64,000 nt of DNA, taken from the NCBI GenBank assembly GCA_963969495.1, contig OZ018329.1, positions 71,400,959-71,464,958 on the forward strand, read 5' to 3'. This document shows positions 42,551 to 54,189 of the stretch, in pieces. Numbering within the stretch: the first letter of the stretch is position 1; every line of letters starts with the position of its first letter. Source of the stretch: Ceratothoa steindachneri. Taxonomy: Eukaryota > Arthropoda > Malacostraca > Isopoda > Cymothoidae. A program made the translations under genes and the position numbers. Below the pieces are notes generated by a model, which was given only the letters and a program-made list of their open reading frames with translations, was not told the origin of the DNA and searched no databases.

Positions 42551-45517
42551 GGCTATCTGGCGACTGCCGACTTAGGCATAAGTCGCCGTAAACAAACAGA
42601 CTAGTTCTAGGCTACTTTAAAAAATTAAACAGGAAACAACAATAAAAAGGAATAACAATAACAATAACAGAACAATAACAAAAACGACAATTAAACCTGG
42701 TTAAATGAAAGGGAGAAGGCCGGCCTCCCCCCAAAAGTCAACAAGTCCACCAGTCAATGTGCACGCACTCGTCCCGAGTACAAGGGACAGGAGGTAGCGA
42801 CCCCACCCATCCCGGTACCAGGACAGGAATCGTGCGCGAAGATCACCCAGACTGGGACATTCGACAAGAAGGTGCCGAACAGTCTGGGGGACGACGCAGT
42901 CGTTGCAATAGGGCGCAGGCGAGCGCTTCATCAAATAGCGATGCGTCACACGAGTGTGTCCAATTCGGAGACGACATAAAGCAACCTAAAGCCGTCGCGG
43001 CATTGGGGGATAGGTCCATGAGAACAGTCGCGGCGCAATGGCACGCAACTTTAAGTTCCCTTCGACCGTCTCCCATCTTCTTTGCTAAGCAGCCCGAAGA
43101 GCTGCCCGTATTCTTGCCATGTAGTCAGTGTGAGGAAGGGCGAAACACTGGTCCGGTCGCCGAGTCCTCGCGGACTTTTTGGCGCCCTTATTCCCCGAAA
43201 TTCTTACATGTCCAGGAACCTAGCAGAAGTAAATCTCGACATCCGACTGGGTCGCCAAAACCGTGGCGTCACGGATATTGTGAATTAGGGAATGCAGAGA
43301 TTCCAATGCCCCGAAAGCACTCAGGGCGCTTTGTGAGTCACTATAGATCACAATCCGGTCTCCGAACCGGGCACGTCGCGTAATCTCCCGTAGCGAGTGA
43401 TGTATTGCCACCAGATCGGCCGTGAAGACAGACGCAGCACCTGGCAGAGCCCCGCTGACTTCAAACAGAGGGGATACGGCGATGAAGTCCCCCTCTTGGG
43501 ACTTGGAGCCATCCGTATACACTGGCACGGTTCCAGCGTGTCACGAGGTGTGCTTGAAAAACGTCGAACGCAATACTCCCGGCGCAGTACAAGCTTTGGG
43601 AGCAGAGGCGTGGCGACAAATAGCCAAATGTGGTACCCTCCAGGGGGCCGTCCTGGGCAGAACCAGGAGTGCCACTGGCCTGAGAGCTATACCTAGCTTT
43701 TAAAGGAGTTTCCTGGCCCTAAATCCAAAGGGCTTAGGGTATGACTGGCGTCTCTCGGCGACATAGGCACCGTCGAGATCAGCTGTGGATGCAGTGAAAG
43801 CTGTTGGCGACTGAGGGAGGCACCGGCTCGCGCGAAATGGCGAGTGATGCACTGCACGGGGCGGAAAGCGAGTGGCATCTCTCCAGCATCGACCAACAGG
43901 CTCTCAATGGGAAAAGTGCGGAAGGCACCGGTCGCAAGGCGAAGGCCGGTGTGGTGGATCGAGTCCACCTTCCGCAATAAACGCTCGGCTGCAGATGCAT
44001 AAAACTCGCATCCGCAGTCGAGATTTGAACAAACAAAGGATCGATAAAAAAGTAAAGCAGTATCCCTATCGGCGCCCCAAGCGCTGAACGTCACAGACGG
44101 AGAATATCCATGGCGCGGGTACAAGAAACCCTAAGGCTGCGAATATGAGCCTCCCAGGTGAGGCGTCGGTCAAATACAAGACCAAGGAAACGGTGCGAAT
44201 CAACCACATCCAGGCGCACCGCATTAAGGAACAAATCTAGGTCAGGGTGAAGCCGTGGATAGCGGCAAAAGTGCACCACCTTAGTCTTGGCCAAAGAAAA
44301 CCGAAACCTGTGCGCTTTAGCATAGCGAGAGAAGCGGTTCAATGCCTGTTGGAGTCGACGCTCCAAAGTTGGCATCTGGGCCGCGCCAAAAGAGATCGAA
44401 AGTTCGTTCCCGTAGAGCGTAGCGAGAACATCTTTCGGCAGCACCGAGGTGATGCCGTTGATGCTCAGGGCAAAGAGTGTGACACTGAGGACACTTCCCT
44501 GCGGGACACCCTCTTCCTGCTCCTTTGGGCCGGAGAGGGCTCCCCCCACCCGTACGTGGAATTGACGATCTCGCAAAAATTCAGATATAAACATTGGGAG
44601 GCTTCCCCTCGCCCCCATCGTGTGAAGAGTCTCCATGATACCGTATCACCATACGGTATCATAGGCCTTCTCCAGATCGAAAAACACACCGTGACGTAGA
44701 GCTGGCTACGAAGGAAGGCCTCACAGACGGCATTTTTAAGTCGGAGCAGAGCATTCGACGTGGAGATGAACTTGCGGAAGCCGCACTGTGCAGAAGACAG
44801 ATGGCCTCTGCTGTCTAGGAAAAAGGCTAATCTAACATTTACCAATTTCTCCATCAACTTGCACACGCAAGAGGTTAGAGAGATTGGGCGGAAACCGGCC
44901 GGAGTAGAGTGATCTCTCCCCGGCTTGCGAAAGGCGAGCACAGTAGCGATTCGCCAGGAGTCTGGGAGAAGACCTTCCACACAGATCCTGTTGAACAGAT
45001 CTAACAGAAAGGCCATGCCTTGCTCACCCAGGTGTCGAAGCATGGCGTACGGGACATCGTCCGGACCATGGGCGGTGTCCGCGCACGAAGCGAGAGCGGA
45101 ACGCAACTCACTCACAGTAAACTTGTCGTTGAAGGGTTCTCCGCCTCTGGAGGTAAAGTCCAGCCGGCGGCCTTCCGCGACATCACGACGTGCATTGAAT
45201 GCTGGCGGAGCAGCATCACGGCTAGAGAATGCGGAGAAAGCGGTCGCCAAGGATTCAGCCACGAACGCGGGGTCCGAGCTTGCGGACCCATTTTCCTGGA
45301 GAACGGGAAGGGGGTACTGCGAGAACTTGCCTAAAATCCTTTTGACTCGCCTCCACACCTCTGCTAAAGGGGTCTTCCCGTATGCCCGCTAAGAAGAGCG
45401 GCGGGCGTGCTTCGAAATATACCGAAACCTAGCCCTAGCCCGACGAAATTCAGCGACAGTGAAATCGTTCAGGCGGCGCTTATAGCGTATGTAGGCATAA
45501 CGTTTCTATTTGAGGGG
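42551..45517 (-). mobile_element. I-clade LINE copy X2, 5'-truncated
   Basis: Covers the RT, RNase H and C-terminal regions of the family, closely similar to copy X1. The 3' end is at 42551 (GGCTATCTGGCGACTGCC on the plus strand). The 5' end is near 45517, in the linker after the endonuclease, where TTTGAGGG is shared with X1 48460. It is directly joined there to the 3' end of X1. Confidence 0.9.
42701..45420 (-). pseudogene. I-clade LINE RT-RNase H polyprotein (copy X2)
   Basis: RT, RNase H and Cys-His tail of the retrotransposition protein. 45358-44760 has HGPDDVPYAMLRHL, PDSWRIATVLAFRKPGRD, FRPISLTSCVCKLMEK and SAQCGFRKF. After a shift, 44636-44091 has EGVPQGSVLSVTLFALSING and then TLYGNELSISF where active relatives have YVDD; both catalytic Asp are lost. 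FSLAKTKVVHFCRYPRL and SHRFLGLVFDRRLTWEAHI follow. RNase H is seen at 43528-43220 (VYTDGSKSQEG, VIYSDSQSALSAFGAL). The tail at 42949-42760 has YCNDCVVPQTVRHLLVECPS. Several frameshifts separate these parts. Confidence 0.88.
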
Positions 45518-45799
45518 GTATCTGGCGACTGCCGACTTAGGCATAAGTCGCCGTAAACAAACAGCCTAGTTCTATGCTACTTTAAAAAAATGAACAGGAA
45601 ACAACAATAAAAAGAAATAACAATAACAAAGCAATAACAAAAACAATAACAAAAACAACAACAACAATTAAACCTGGTTAAATGAAAGAGAGAAGGCCTG
45701 CCGCCCCCCAAAAAGTCAACAAGCCCACCAGTCAAAGTGCACGCACTCGTCCCGAGTACAAGGGAAAGGCGGTAGCGACTCCGCCCATTCCGGTACCGG

Positions 45800-48700
45800 G
45801 ACAGGTGTCGTGCGCGAAGATCACCCAGGCTGGGACATTCGACAAGAATGTGCCGAACAGTGTGGGGGACGACGCAGTCGTTGCAATAGGGCGCAGGCGA
45901 GCGCTCCATCAAATAGCGATGCGTCACACGAGTGTGTCCAATTCGGAGACGACATAAAGCAACCTAAAGCCGTCGCGGCATTAGGGGATAGGTCCATGGG
46001 AACAGTCGCGGCGCAATGGCACGCAACTTTAAGCTCCCTTTGACCGTCTCCCATCTTCTTTGCCAAGCAGTCCGAAGAGCTGCCCGTATTCCTGCCATGT
46101 AGTCAGTGTGAGGAAGAGCGAAACGCTGGTCCAGTCGCAGAGTCCTCACGGACTCTTTATCGACCTCATCGGCGCCTTCATTCCCCGCAATTCCTACATG
46201 TCCAGGAACCCAGCAGAAGATAATTTCGACATCTGCCCGGCTCGCCAAAACCGTGGCGTCACGGATTTCGCGAACCAGGGAATGCGGAGATTCCAATGCC
46301 CCGAGAGCACTCAGAGCACTTTGTGAGTCGCTATAGATCACAATCCGGTCTCCGAACCGGGCACGTCGCGTAATCTCCCGTACCGAGTGATGTATTGCCA
46401 CCAGCTCGGCCGTGAAGACAGACGCAGCGCCTGGTAGAGCCCCACTGACTTCAAACAGAGAGGATTTGGCGTGGAAGCCGACCCCCTCTTGGGACTTGGA
46501 GCCATCCGTATACATTGGCACGGTTCCAGCGTGACACGAGGTGTGCTCCAAAAGGGTCGAACGCCATACTCCCCGCGCAGTACAAGCTTTGGGAGCAGAG
46601 GCGTGAAGACAAATAGCCAAATGTGGTACCCTCCAGGGTGGCGTCCTAGGCAGAACCAGGGGTGCCACCGGCCCGAGAGCTATATCTACCTCTCGAAGGA
46701 GTTTCCTGGCCCTAAACCCAAAGGGCTTAGGGTATGAATCGCGTCTCTTGGCGGCATAGGCACCATCGAGATCAGCTGCAGATGCAGTGAGAGCTGTTGG
46801 CGACGAAGGGAGGCGCCGGGCTCACGCGTACAGGCGAGTAATGCACTGCACGCGGCGCAGAGCGAGTGGCATCTCCCCAGCATCGAACAACAGGTCTCAA
46901 TGGGGGAAGGGCGTAAGGCACCGGTCGCAAGGTGAAGGCCGGTGTGGTGGATCAAGTCTACCTTCCTCAATAAACGCTCGGCTGCAGATGCATAAAACTC
47001 GCATCCGTAGTCGAGCTTCGAGCGAACAAAGGATCGATAAAAAAGTAAGGCAGTAGCCCTATCAGCGCCCCAAAGCGCTGAACATCACGGGACGGAGAAT
47101 GTCCAGGCGCGGGTACAAGAAACTCTAAGGCTGCGAATATGAGCCTCCCAGGTGAGGCGTCGGTCAAATACAAGACCAAGGAAACGGTGCGACTCAACCA
47201 CATCCAGGCGCACCGCATTAAGAAACAAATCTGGTTCGGAGTGAAGCCGTGGATAGCGGCAGAAGTGCACCACCTTAGTCTTGGCCAAAGAAAACCGAAA
47301 CCTGTGCGCTTCGGCATAGCGAGAGACGCGGTTCAATGCCTGTTGGAGTCGACGCTCCAGAGTTGGCATCTGGGCCGCGCCAAAAGAGATCGAAAGGTCG
47401 TCCACGTAGAGCGTAGCGAGAACATCTTCCGGCAGCACCGAGGTGATGTCGTTGATGCTCAGGGCAAAGAGTGTGACACTGAGGACACTTCCCTGCGGGA
47501 CACCCTCTTCCTGCTCCTTTGGGCCGGAGAGGGCTCCCCCCACCCGTAAGCGGAATCAACGATATCGCAAAAATTCAGATATAAACATCGGGAGGCGTAT
47601 CCTCGCTCCCATCGTGTGAAGAGTCTCCATGATACCGTATCGCCATGCGGTATCATAGGCCTTCTCCAGATCAAAAAACACCGTGGCAGAGCATCCGACG
47701 TAGAGTGGAACTTACGGAAGCCGCACTGTGCAGAAGACAGATGGCCTCCGCTGTCCAGGAAATAGGCTAATCTAACATTTACCAATTTCTCCATCAACTT
47801 GCACACGCAAGAGGTTAGAGAGATTGGGCGGCAACTGGTCGGAGTAGAGTGATCTCTACCCGGTTTGCGAAAGGCGAGCACAGTAGCGATTCGCCAGGAG
47901 TCTGGGAGAAGACCTTCCACCAAGATCCTGTTGAAAAAATCTAACAGAAAGGCTATGCCTCGCTCAGTCAGGTGTCGAAGCATGGTGTACGGGACATCGT
48001 CCGGACCATCGGTGGTGTCCACGCACGAAGCGAGAGCGGAGCGCAACTCACTCACAGTAAACTTGTCGTTGAAGGGTTCTCCGCCTCTGGAGGTAAAGTC
48101 CGGCCGGAGGCCTACCGCGACATCACGACGTGCATTGAATGCTGGCGGAGCAGCATCACGGCTAAAGAATGCGGAAAAAGCGGTCGCTAAGGATTCCGCC
48201 ACGGACGCAGGGTCCGAGATTGCGGTCCCATTCTTCTTGAGAACGGGAGGGGGGTCCTGCGAGAACTTGCCCCGAATCCTTTTGACTCGCTTCCACACCT
48301 CTGCCAGAGGGGTCTTCCCGTTAGGTGAACACCCGTATGCCCGCCAAGAAGAGCGGCGGGCGTGCTTCGAAATATACCGGAACCTAGCCCTAGCCTGACG
48401 AAATTCAGCGACAGTGAAATCGTTCGGGCGGCGCCTATAGCGCATGTAGGCACAACGCTTCTGTTTGAGGGCCGTCTCACACTCGGCCGACCACCATGGG
48501 AGTAGTCGGCGTGTAAAACGGCCAGACGTCCTAGGAATAGTAGTCAGGCCCACGGCGATGAGGTTGCCGGAGAAGAACTCAACGGCCTCATCTACCGACC
48601 TAAACTTCTCGACTGAGATAGAGAATTCAGTCATTTCCTGTAATGCAGGCCACCGCGCCCGCGCCAAGCACCACCGAGGTGGTCTCTCAGGCGGCAGTTG

Positions 48701-49243
48701 CCCTGAAAAGGATATTTGAATGGGAAAGTGATCACTACCATGGAGGTCATTGACCACCTCCCAATCAAAATCAGGCTGTGCATCCGAAGAGCACAAAGAT
48801 AGGTCAAGGCAAGAAAATGAAGCGGTTTTCGGACTGTGATGCGTTAACTCATCCACGTTTAGGACACCCATCTCAAGCTCTTCGATCAGATCGGCAAGGA
48901 CTTATCCCCTGGGATTTATGGAATAATCTCCCTAGAGAGGATGCCTGCCGTTCAGATCTCCAAGCAAGAGATAGGGCCTCGGCAACCGCGCCACGACGCG
49001 GCGGAAGTCCCCCGCGTCGAAGTCAGCTGACGGTGGAATGTACGCAGAAATCAGAGTATACCTCCTATCCAGGTGCAGCTGCACAACCACTGCCTGAAAG
49101 GAGTTACCTAAAGTGAAAAGAAGAACGTAGGCATCATGCCGGGTGTAAACCGCGCATGCCCCAGCCCAGCCCCCATCTCGTGGTGGTGGGGTCGCAAAAC
49201 CATTATACCCCGGGAGAGCAGGCAGGGTGCATGCGCCTAGCAT
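45800..49243 (-). pseudogene. I-clade LINE ORF2: EN, RT, RNase H, Cys-His (copy X1)
   Basis: Endonuclease pieces: RYTLISAYIPPSADFD and PYLLLGDLNGRHPL (49243-48932), then LHGSDHFPIQISF (about 48760). Linker LLPWWSAECETALKQKR. RT blocks: DGPDDVPYTMLRHL, DSWRIATVLAFRKPG, CRPISLTSCVCKLMEK, SAQCGFRKF, then after a frameshift EGVPQGSVLSVTLFALSIND and TLYVDDLSISF with both catalytic Asp. RNase H at 46668-45964 is uninterrupted: VPMYTDGSKSQEGVG, FTAELVAIHHSV, IVIYSDSQSALSAL and WVPGHVGIAGNEGAD. Tail YCNDCVVPHTVRHILVECPS. A 52-bp deletion near 47693 relative to copy X2 removes part of the RT fingers and shifts the frame; other shifts lie near 47085 and 48900. Confidence 0.9.
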
Positions 49244-49699
49244 GGTCTCGTGCAGAAAAAATAGCTAACGGGAAACGGGACGAGACGAGCTTCCGCAGCT
49301 CCTCCCAGTTGGCCCGGAGTCCACGGCAATTCTATATAAGGAATATGCCCTCCAGGCCTAGCTCGGAGGAGACGCCAGGGCCCTCGTCAAACACAAGACC
49401 CTCACGGGGATGGCCATTCGCTTTCCGGAGGCAGAACCCCGGGCCTGTTGGCTGGACAATGCGCTGTCGTCTTCGAGGACTTATTTGGGGAGGTTGGGCT
49501 CACCATGCGAGTCGTTTCCTCCCTCCGCCTCAAAACCTTAGGCGGGCGTTGCGGCTTCGGAGGTGGGGGGCCCTCTTTTCGAGGATCCACCGTCTCCGAG
49601 CCACTCAACCCACCACTAGGCGTTGGCGAAGGAGCCGAGGCACCTTTGTTGCTGTCCTCCTTTCGCGGGGCAGCTTTACGAATCCCGGAAGATGGCCTG

Positions 49700-51919
49700 T
49701 CAACCAACTTCAGGGGTGTTGCTTCCTGTGAGTCTAACAACGACTCTGGAGGCGCGTGGCCGTTTCGCCTTACGGGAAACGGTCACGCTGGGGGAAGGGG
49801 GGGGGAGAGCCCTGGTTTTAGCCGGGGCTGGGTGGGAACCCTTTGTGCCACCATCTTTACCAGGGAAGTGCCAGGGTTGAGTAGAACCCGCAGATGGGCT
49901 TCGAATGGGCGAGGAAACAACCGTGCTCGTTAGCCTGGATGGGCCAGGAGCAGAGGGTGTCTTTCTAACCATTGAGGCGTAATACGTCCCAGGTAGAGCT
50001 GGGCGCGCCAGGACCAAATCCTTAGACTCGCGGAATGATAGCCGATCCTGGGCCTGAACGGCCAGGATTTCTTTCTCAAGGAGATATGCACCACATTGCT
50101 TCGAAGAAGCTGGGTGCAGCTTTTCGCAATTGACACACTTGGCCACACACGATTTGGACTTATCGTGTGCGGCCTTGGGCCAATTTACACATACTTTGGG
50201 TGACCCCGACTTTTCACGTCTACATGAACAATTAGAATGGCCGAATCGGTGACAGTAATAGCACCCCTGCGGCAGTGGCACGAATGCCTTCACGCGGTAG
50301 CGGTACCAACCGGCATGCACCGACTCAGGGAGCTTGTCACAGTCGAACGTGACGAAGAGTGTAGGGGTGGGTCTCGAGGCTCCTCCCTGTTTCCTCATCA
50401 CACGTTCGACCTTGACCGCCTCATGGTCGGCCAGCTCTAAGGTGATGTCCTATATGGAGTAGTCAACGAGTTCCCTCGCATAAACTACTCCTTTCACAAA
50501 GTTTATGGTAGAGTGCGGGGTCACACTCACCGGGGTGCCATGAAGTATCCGAAGAGCACTTATCTTGGCCGCCTCGGAGGGTTCCGCCGCATTCGACAGA
50601 AGGCTCCTGTCCGAGAAACGGGTCACCTTCGTCTCTCTCCCAATTACACTAGCTAATCCTCTCCTCTGATGGATCATGTTGCCCTTGGCCAACATGTTGC
50701 AATCAATGGAGCGAATAACGAGGAAGCGTTTGAAGCCAGAGGGCTCGAAAACGCCAGGTAACCTCTGAATGTAGGGCCCCGATGTTATCGAGGCTCCGCC
50801 CTGCGCTCTTTTCGTCTTAGTCATAGTCAGAGGCTCCGCATCCGGAGGAGGGGGGGGTGCAGAGGAGCCGGATGTTCCGATCTTGTCTTGGTCGCTTATC
50901 GAAGTGGCAGCAGACCCATCCGTCCCCGCAGATGGAAAGGAGCCCCCCCGAGTCTTTTTCTTATTTTTTTTCTTTTTAGGAGAGGATGGCGGGGAATGAA
51001 CCGGCCTCAGCCAGGACCTTCTTCGAGATGGAGAAGGTCCTGGTAGTCTCAGGGTCACCGGTCCGAGGTGATCACTCCCCTTCTTGTACTGCCTTGGATA
51101 CCCGGGCTGTTTGAGGAGGACCTTGCATAGGGGCAGATTCGGGTTTGGTATTTGGCATCTAGCTCGGATTCGCTCCCATGGAAGGCCCTATCTGAGGCTG
51201 GATTGCCTCAAGGACCATGTCTATCTCAGGTGGGGGCCTCCAGTTGGCCATCCCCACCAGGACATCGCAGGTCCCGTTAACAGCATTGTCACTAGTCATG
51301 TGTGGGGAGGCACAGGCCTTGACCCCAGCAAGGTTCAGTATTCTCGCCAGCAGGTCTTTTGAGGAAAGCGACCGAAGGGGCCTGGCGTCCTTCTCTCCGC
51401 TAAGGGGTTTTTCCCTACCGAGCCCCTTCAATGGGGAGCGGTCAGCTATGGGCTGTCTGCTGGCTTTCTTGGCAGTCCCCTTGGAAAGAAAAGGGGTAAC
51501 TGCGTCTGGAAACAGGGAGGTGCCCGAAAGCACCTCCAGAGAAGGTGGTGAGGGAAAGTCCCTTACACCCGTAGGCGAAGGAGAGGAGTAAGCCTATCCT
51601 CCTCTCCGGTTAGAGAAATTTTTAGGGTCCGCTGCACAAGCACAGGGGAAGGGGGGTGTCCTCCATTTTTTTGTGGAGCTGCCCGAGGGCGGCTCCGACG
51701 ATGCAACAAGAGAAATTAAGGGAAGATTTTTTATTTCTTCATCAATGGGCATGGTGACCCTCTTTTTATTACGCGAAGCAATAGCTCATCACCCCTCTCA
51801 GTAGCTCGCCCTGCAAGGAGTGCGTACAGCCCTGGGAGAGCCAGGTGCCGCCATTCAGGACCACCCCTCCCGCCTGGTGGCCTGGCAGTCCGTCGGCATG
51901 GCGGCTCCACCTTGGACAC
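49700..51919 (-). pseudogene. I-clade LINE ORF1 (gag-like) with CCHC knuckles, copy X1
   Basis: RNA-binding ORF1, broken into four frames: 51919-51731, 51533-51159, 51058-50450 and 50401-49700. The middle has a Pro/Lys-rich linker (SSPKKKKNKKKTRGG) and FKRFLVIRSIDCNMLAKGN, a fold typical of the region before the knuckles. The last frame has CYYCHRFGHSNCSC (a near CCHC), CVNWPKAAHDKSKSC (second Cys replaced by Trp) and CVNCEKLHPASSKQC. A basic Pro/Ser-rich tail follows. The Trp substitution and the frame breaks make it inactive. It lies just before the endonuclease ORF. Confidence 0.8.
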
Positions 51920-52317
51920 GGCGTAAAAACAAAGATAGATGGTGAAGTGAGGAGGAAAGGGGACGTGAGGAAGATATTAGTGTGGATGAAGTAGATTGAT
52001 AAAAACCCACCACCCCAGACCGGAGCTAAGGGGTTAGGGAACATTTTTCCCTTTCCCACTCAGCCCCGATCCGGGACGGTTGGCTGAGAAGGTCAGCATC
52101 TACCCTGTGAAATTAGAGGCAGACCAGAGAAAGTTGTGGGAGAGGTTGTATGAAAAGCGAGGAAACCAGGGGGAAAACACAAGTGTTTTGAAGGAAGGAG
52201 AAGAGGCTAAGCTGGGGTCGGACGGGGTGCTGAATCCTGTCAGCACGGCGGCCAGGATGGCCAATCGCCCCGCCCCGCCCCTTACGGGGGTGATGCATAC
52301 CAACACCTAGCTCACGA

Positions 52318-53650
52318 GCATGGCGATAATGAGGATGATGTCCTTACTTTACCAAAACACAAAGAAATCCAATGAAAGGCATGAATAAATAGAAACAAAA
52401 ATGTTTATAAACTTGTTTTTCACCCATCCAGCTACAAGACTGCAATAATGAAACATAAGATATAAAGGCACAATATACTTTTCACAAGAAATCACTAATT
52501 AAGGATAGTCATTTTAACACATTTCTCCAATGGTTTTCAAAGACACCCGAGCTACTGTAAAAGCGCAAAAATAATATCTAATTTCTCTATATGATTAGAA
52601 AGTAAACGTATGAACAGTTAAGAATTCAGTTTAGACTCAAACTGTTTAAGAACTGATAAATAAATGCAGAATTTTAGTGAAAATGTAAACATAACTTAAA
52701 ACTACACAACAAATAACAATATTCAATAGTAGAAAAGTAACTAAACTTAGTAAAAGTGGGTTTTATTTCTAAGACAAATTATTTGCAGTGCACCATCATA
52801 ATCATATACAATGCAATTCATAACACTCAGTATTACTCACAGAGTAAAAATAAAGCGAAATAATATAGCTTTGTTAGTCGTATTTACAAATACTTCTCTA
52901 TAGCATTGGCAAGATACTACAAATTATGTTGAAATAACGGGAGCATCAGCTAAATTGATACAACACTAATCACCTAAAAAAATCCACAAAAGAAGCTCCA
53001 AATAGTTCTCAAAATGTCTACCATTTAAGAAAATAGAATTTATTTTGTAAGTTTGCATTAATCCAACTTGCGTTTTTATCTTTATAAGATGGGAAAATGC
53101 ATGTTATTCTTTATCACAAGAGTAGATTTTTGAACATCATTCAAACCAAAGATCTAACTTAAATGATAAAGCATCAGTTATCACGAGTGAGGGTTTCTAT
53201 AGGTATCAAGTCATTCAAAAAGTTCGAGTCAAGTGTCTTTGACTTGCTAAATCAGTAAGAAACTTTTGAATAACACTTTATAAGTCCTCTTAGGAGGAAC
53301 GTGATTACTAGTTCTTTAGGTCCCGTCAGTAATGAAGAGAAGCTTCATTAAGAAAAATTAGTTTGATTTTTTTTAATGGGAAAGTGGGAGGAAGGGGGGC
53401 GCCGTTTGACCTAAGTGTATACCACAGTGCGAAGCAGTTTTATCAAGAGGAGTGCGAGAGAGGAAGGAGAAAAGAATATATGGAGAACCAGATGTCTTCA
53501 GCCAGGATTAAACGCAAGAAAAAAAACCCCACACACACGAAAGCTGAGACACGGGATGGATTACAGAAGGGACTCATAGGGCACAATGTATCTGGTAAGG
53601 CAGGGAAAAGAGGCGGGACATAAAGTACCCATGAGTGAGCTTTTGATGAC
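52318..53650. other. AT-rich host-like sequence, no gene
   Basis: Clear drop in GC after the LINE 5' end. No open frame of note except a low-complexity basic one at 53363-53623 (+) without a domain. Confidence 0.6.
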
Positions 53651-53664
53651 TCAGACAGAAGCAG

Positions 53665-54180
53665 TCAGCACAAACTCTTTGTGGGAAGAGGGGTGAAAGA
53701 TGAGGCCCGGTAGCCGAGGAGGGTTTTACTGCGGTAAAATTTGATCAGACCGAGATTGCCAGGAGGCAAACCATTGGACATCTTCACATGGGGGGAGATC
53801 CGTGAATGAAAGGTGGCAGGTCCTGCTGGGGCGGAGCCTGGCCGAGCAGCTTGGTCAGCCGTTTCATTGCTAGGCATCCTAAGGTGGGAGGGAACCCAGC
53901 ATAAGATAATAAGCTTATTTGGCAGAGACCGAAAACTCATACATGAGCAGACTGATATCGCAGGGAAGAGTTGGCGTGAGAGTAATAGGGGAATCCAGAA
54001 TCGCGCTTCGGGAATCCGTGAATTGCAAGAATCAGGTGGAAAGGAATAAGCAGATGAAGAGTAGAAGGTTGGAAGAAAAGAAGCGCGGAGGCACCCTCTC
54101 TACTACGACACCAAGAGACGAGCTGTGGAAGGAAAGGGAGGCATCGGTGATAGACGTGCCTTGAGAGTGAGAGGAGAGAC
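53665..54180 (-). pseudogene. LINE RNase H fragment
   Basis: Minus strand. Near 53990 a frame reads LQFTDSRSAI, the D-S-x-S-A block of RNase HI; at 53920-53870 the next frame reads LIILCWVPSHLRMPSNETAD, the W-x-PSH-x-x-x-x-x-NE-x-AD block with the catalytic Asp. It continues as SPHVKMSNGLP and KTLLGYRASSFTP before a stop near 53665. The frame changes between the two blocks. It is isolated, with no RT next to it, and too diverged to assign to the X family. Confidence 0.6.
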
Positions 54181-54189
54181 AGCTAAGGA

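Larger units (their letters stand above)
45518..52316 (-). mobile_element. I-clade LINE copy X1, near full length
   Basis: An element of about 6.8 kb on the minus strand. In element sense: a GC-rich 5' region from about 52316, ORF1 remains (51919-49700), endonuclease (49243-48500), RT (48300-47085), RNase H (46668-46000), C-terminal Cys-His motif (45927-45800) and a TTG/TTTTG-rich 3' UTR ending near 45518. Base composition falls sharply to AT-rich at 52318, marking the 5' end. RNase H after RT places it in the I/R1/LOA side of the LINE tree. Confidence 0.88.

Noticed and set aside
45020..45392. Plus-strand frames of 104-155 codons opposite the LINE copies X1 and X2
   Set aside because: They are GC-rich antisense shadows that recur at the same relative place in both copies. 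The sense strand carries RT and RNase H motifs.
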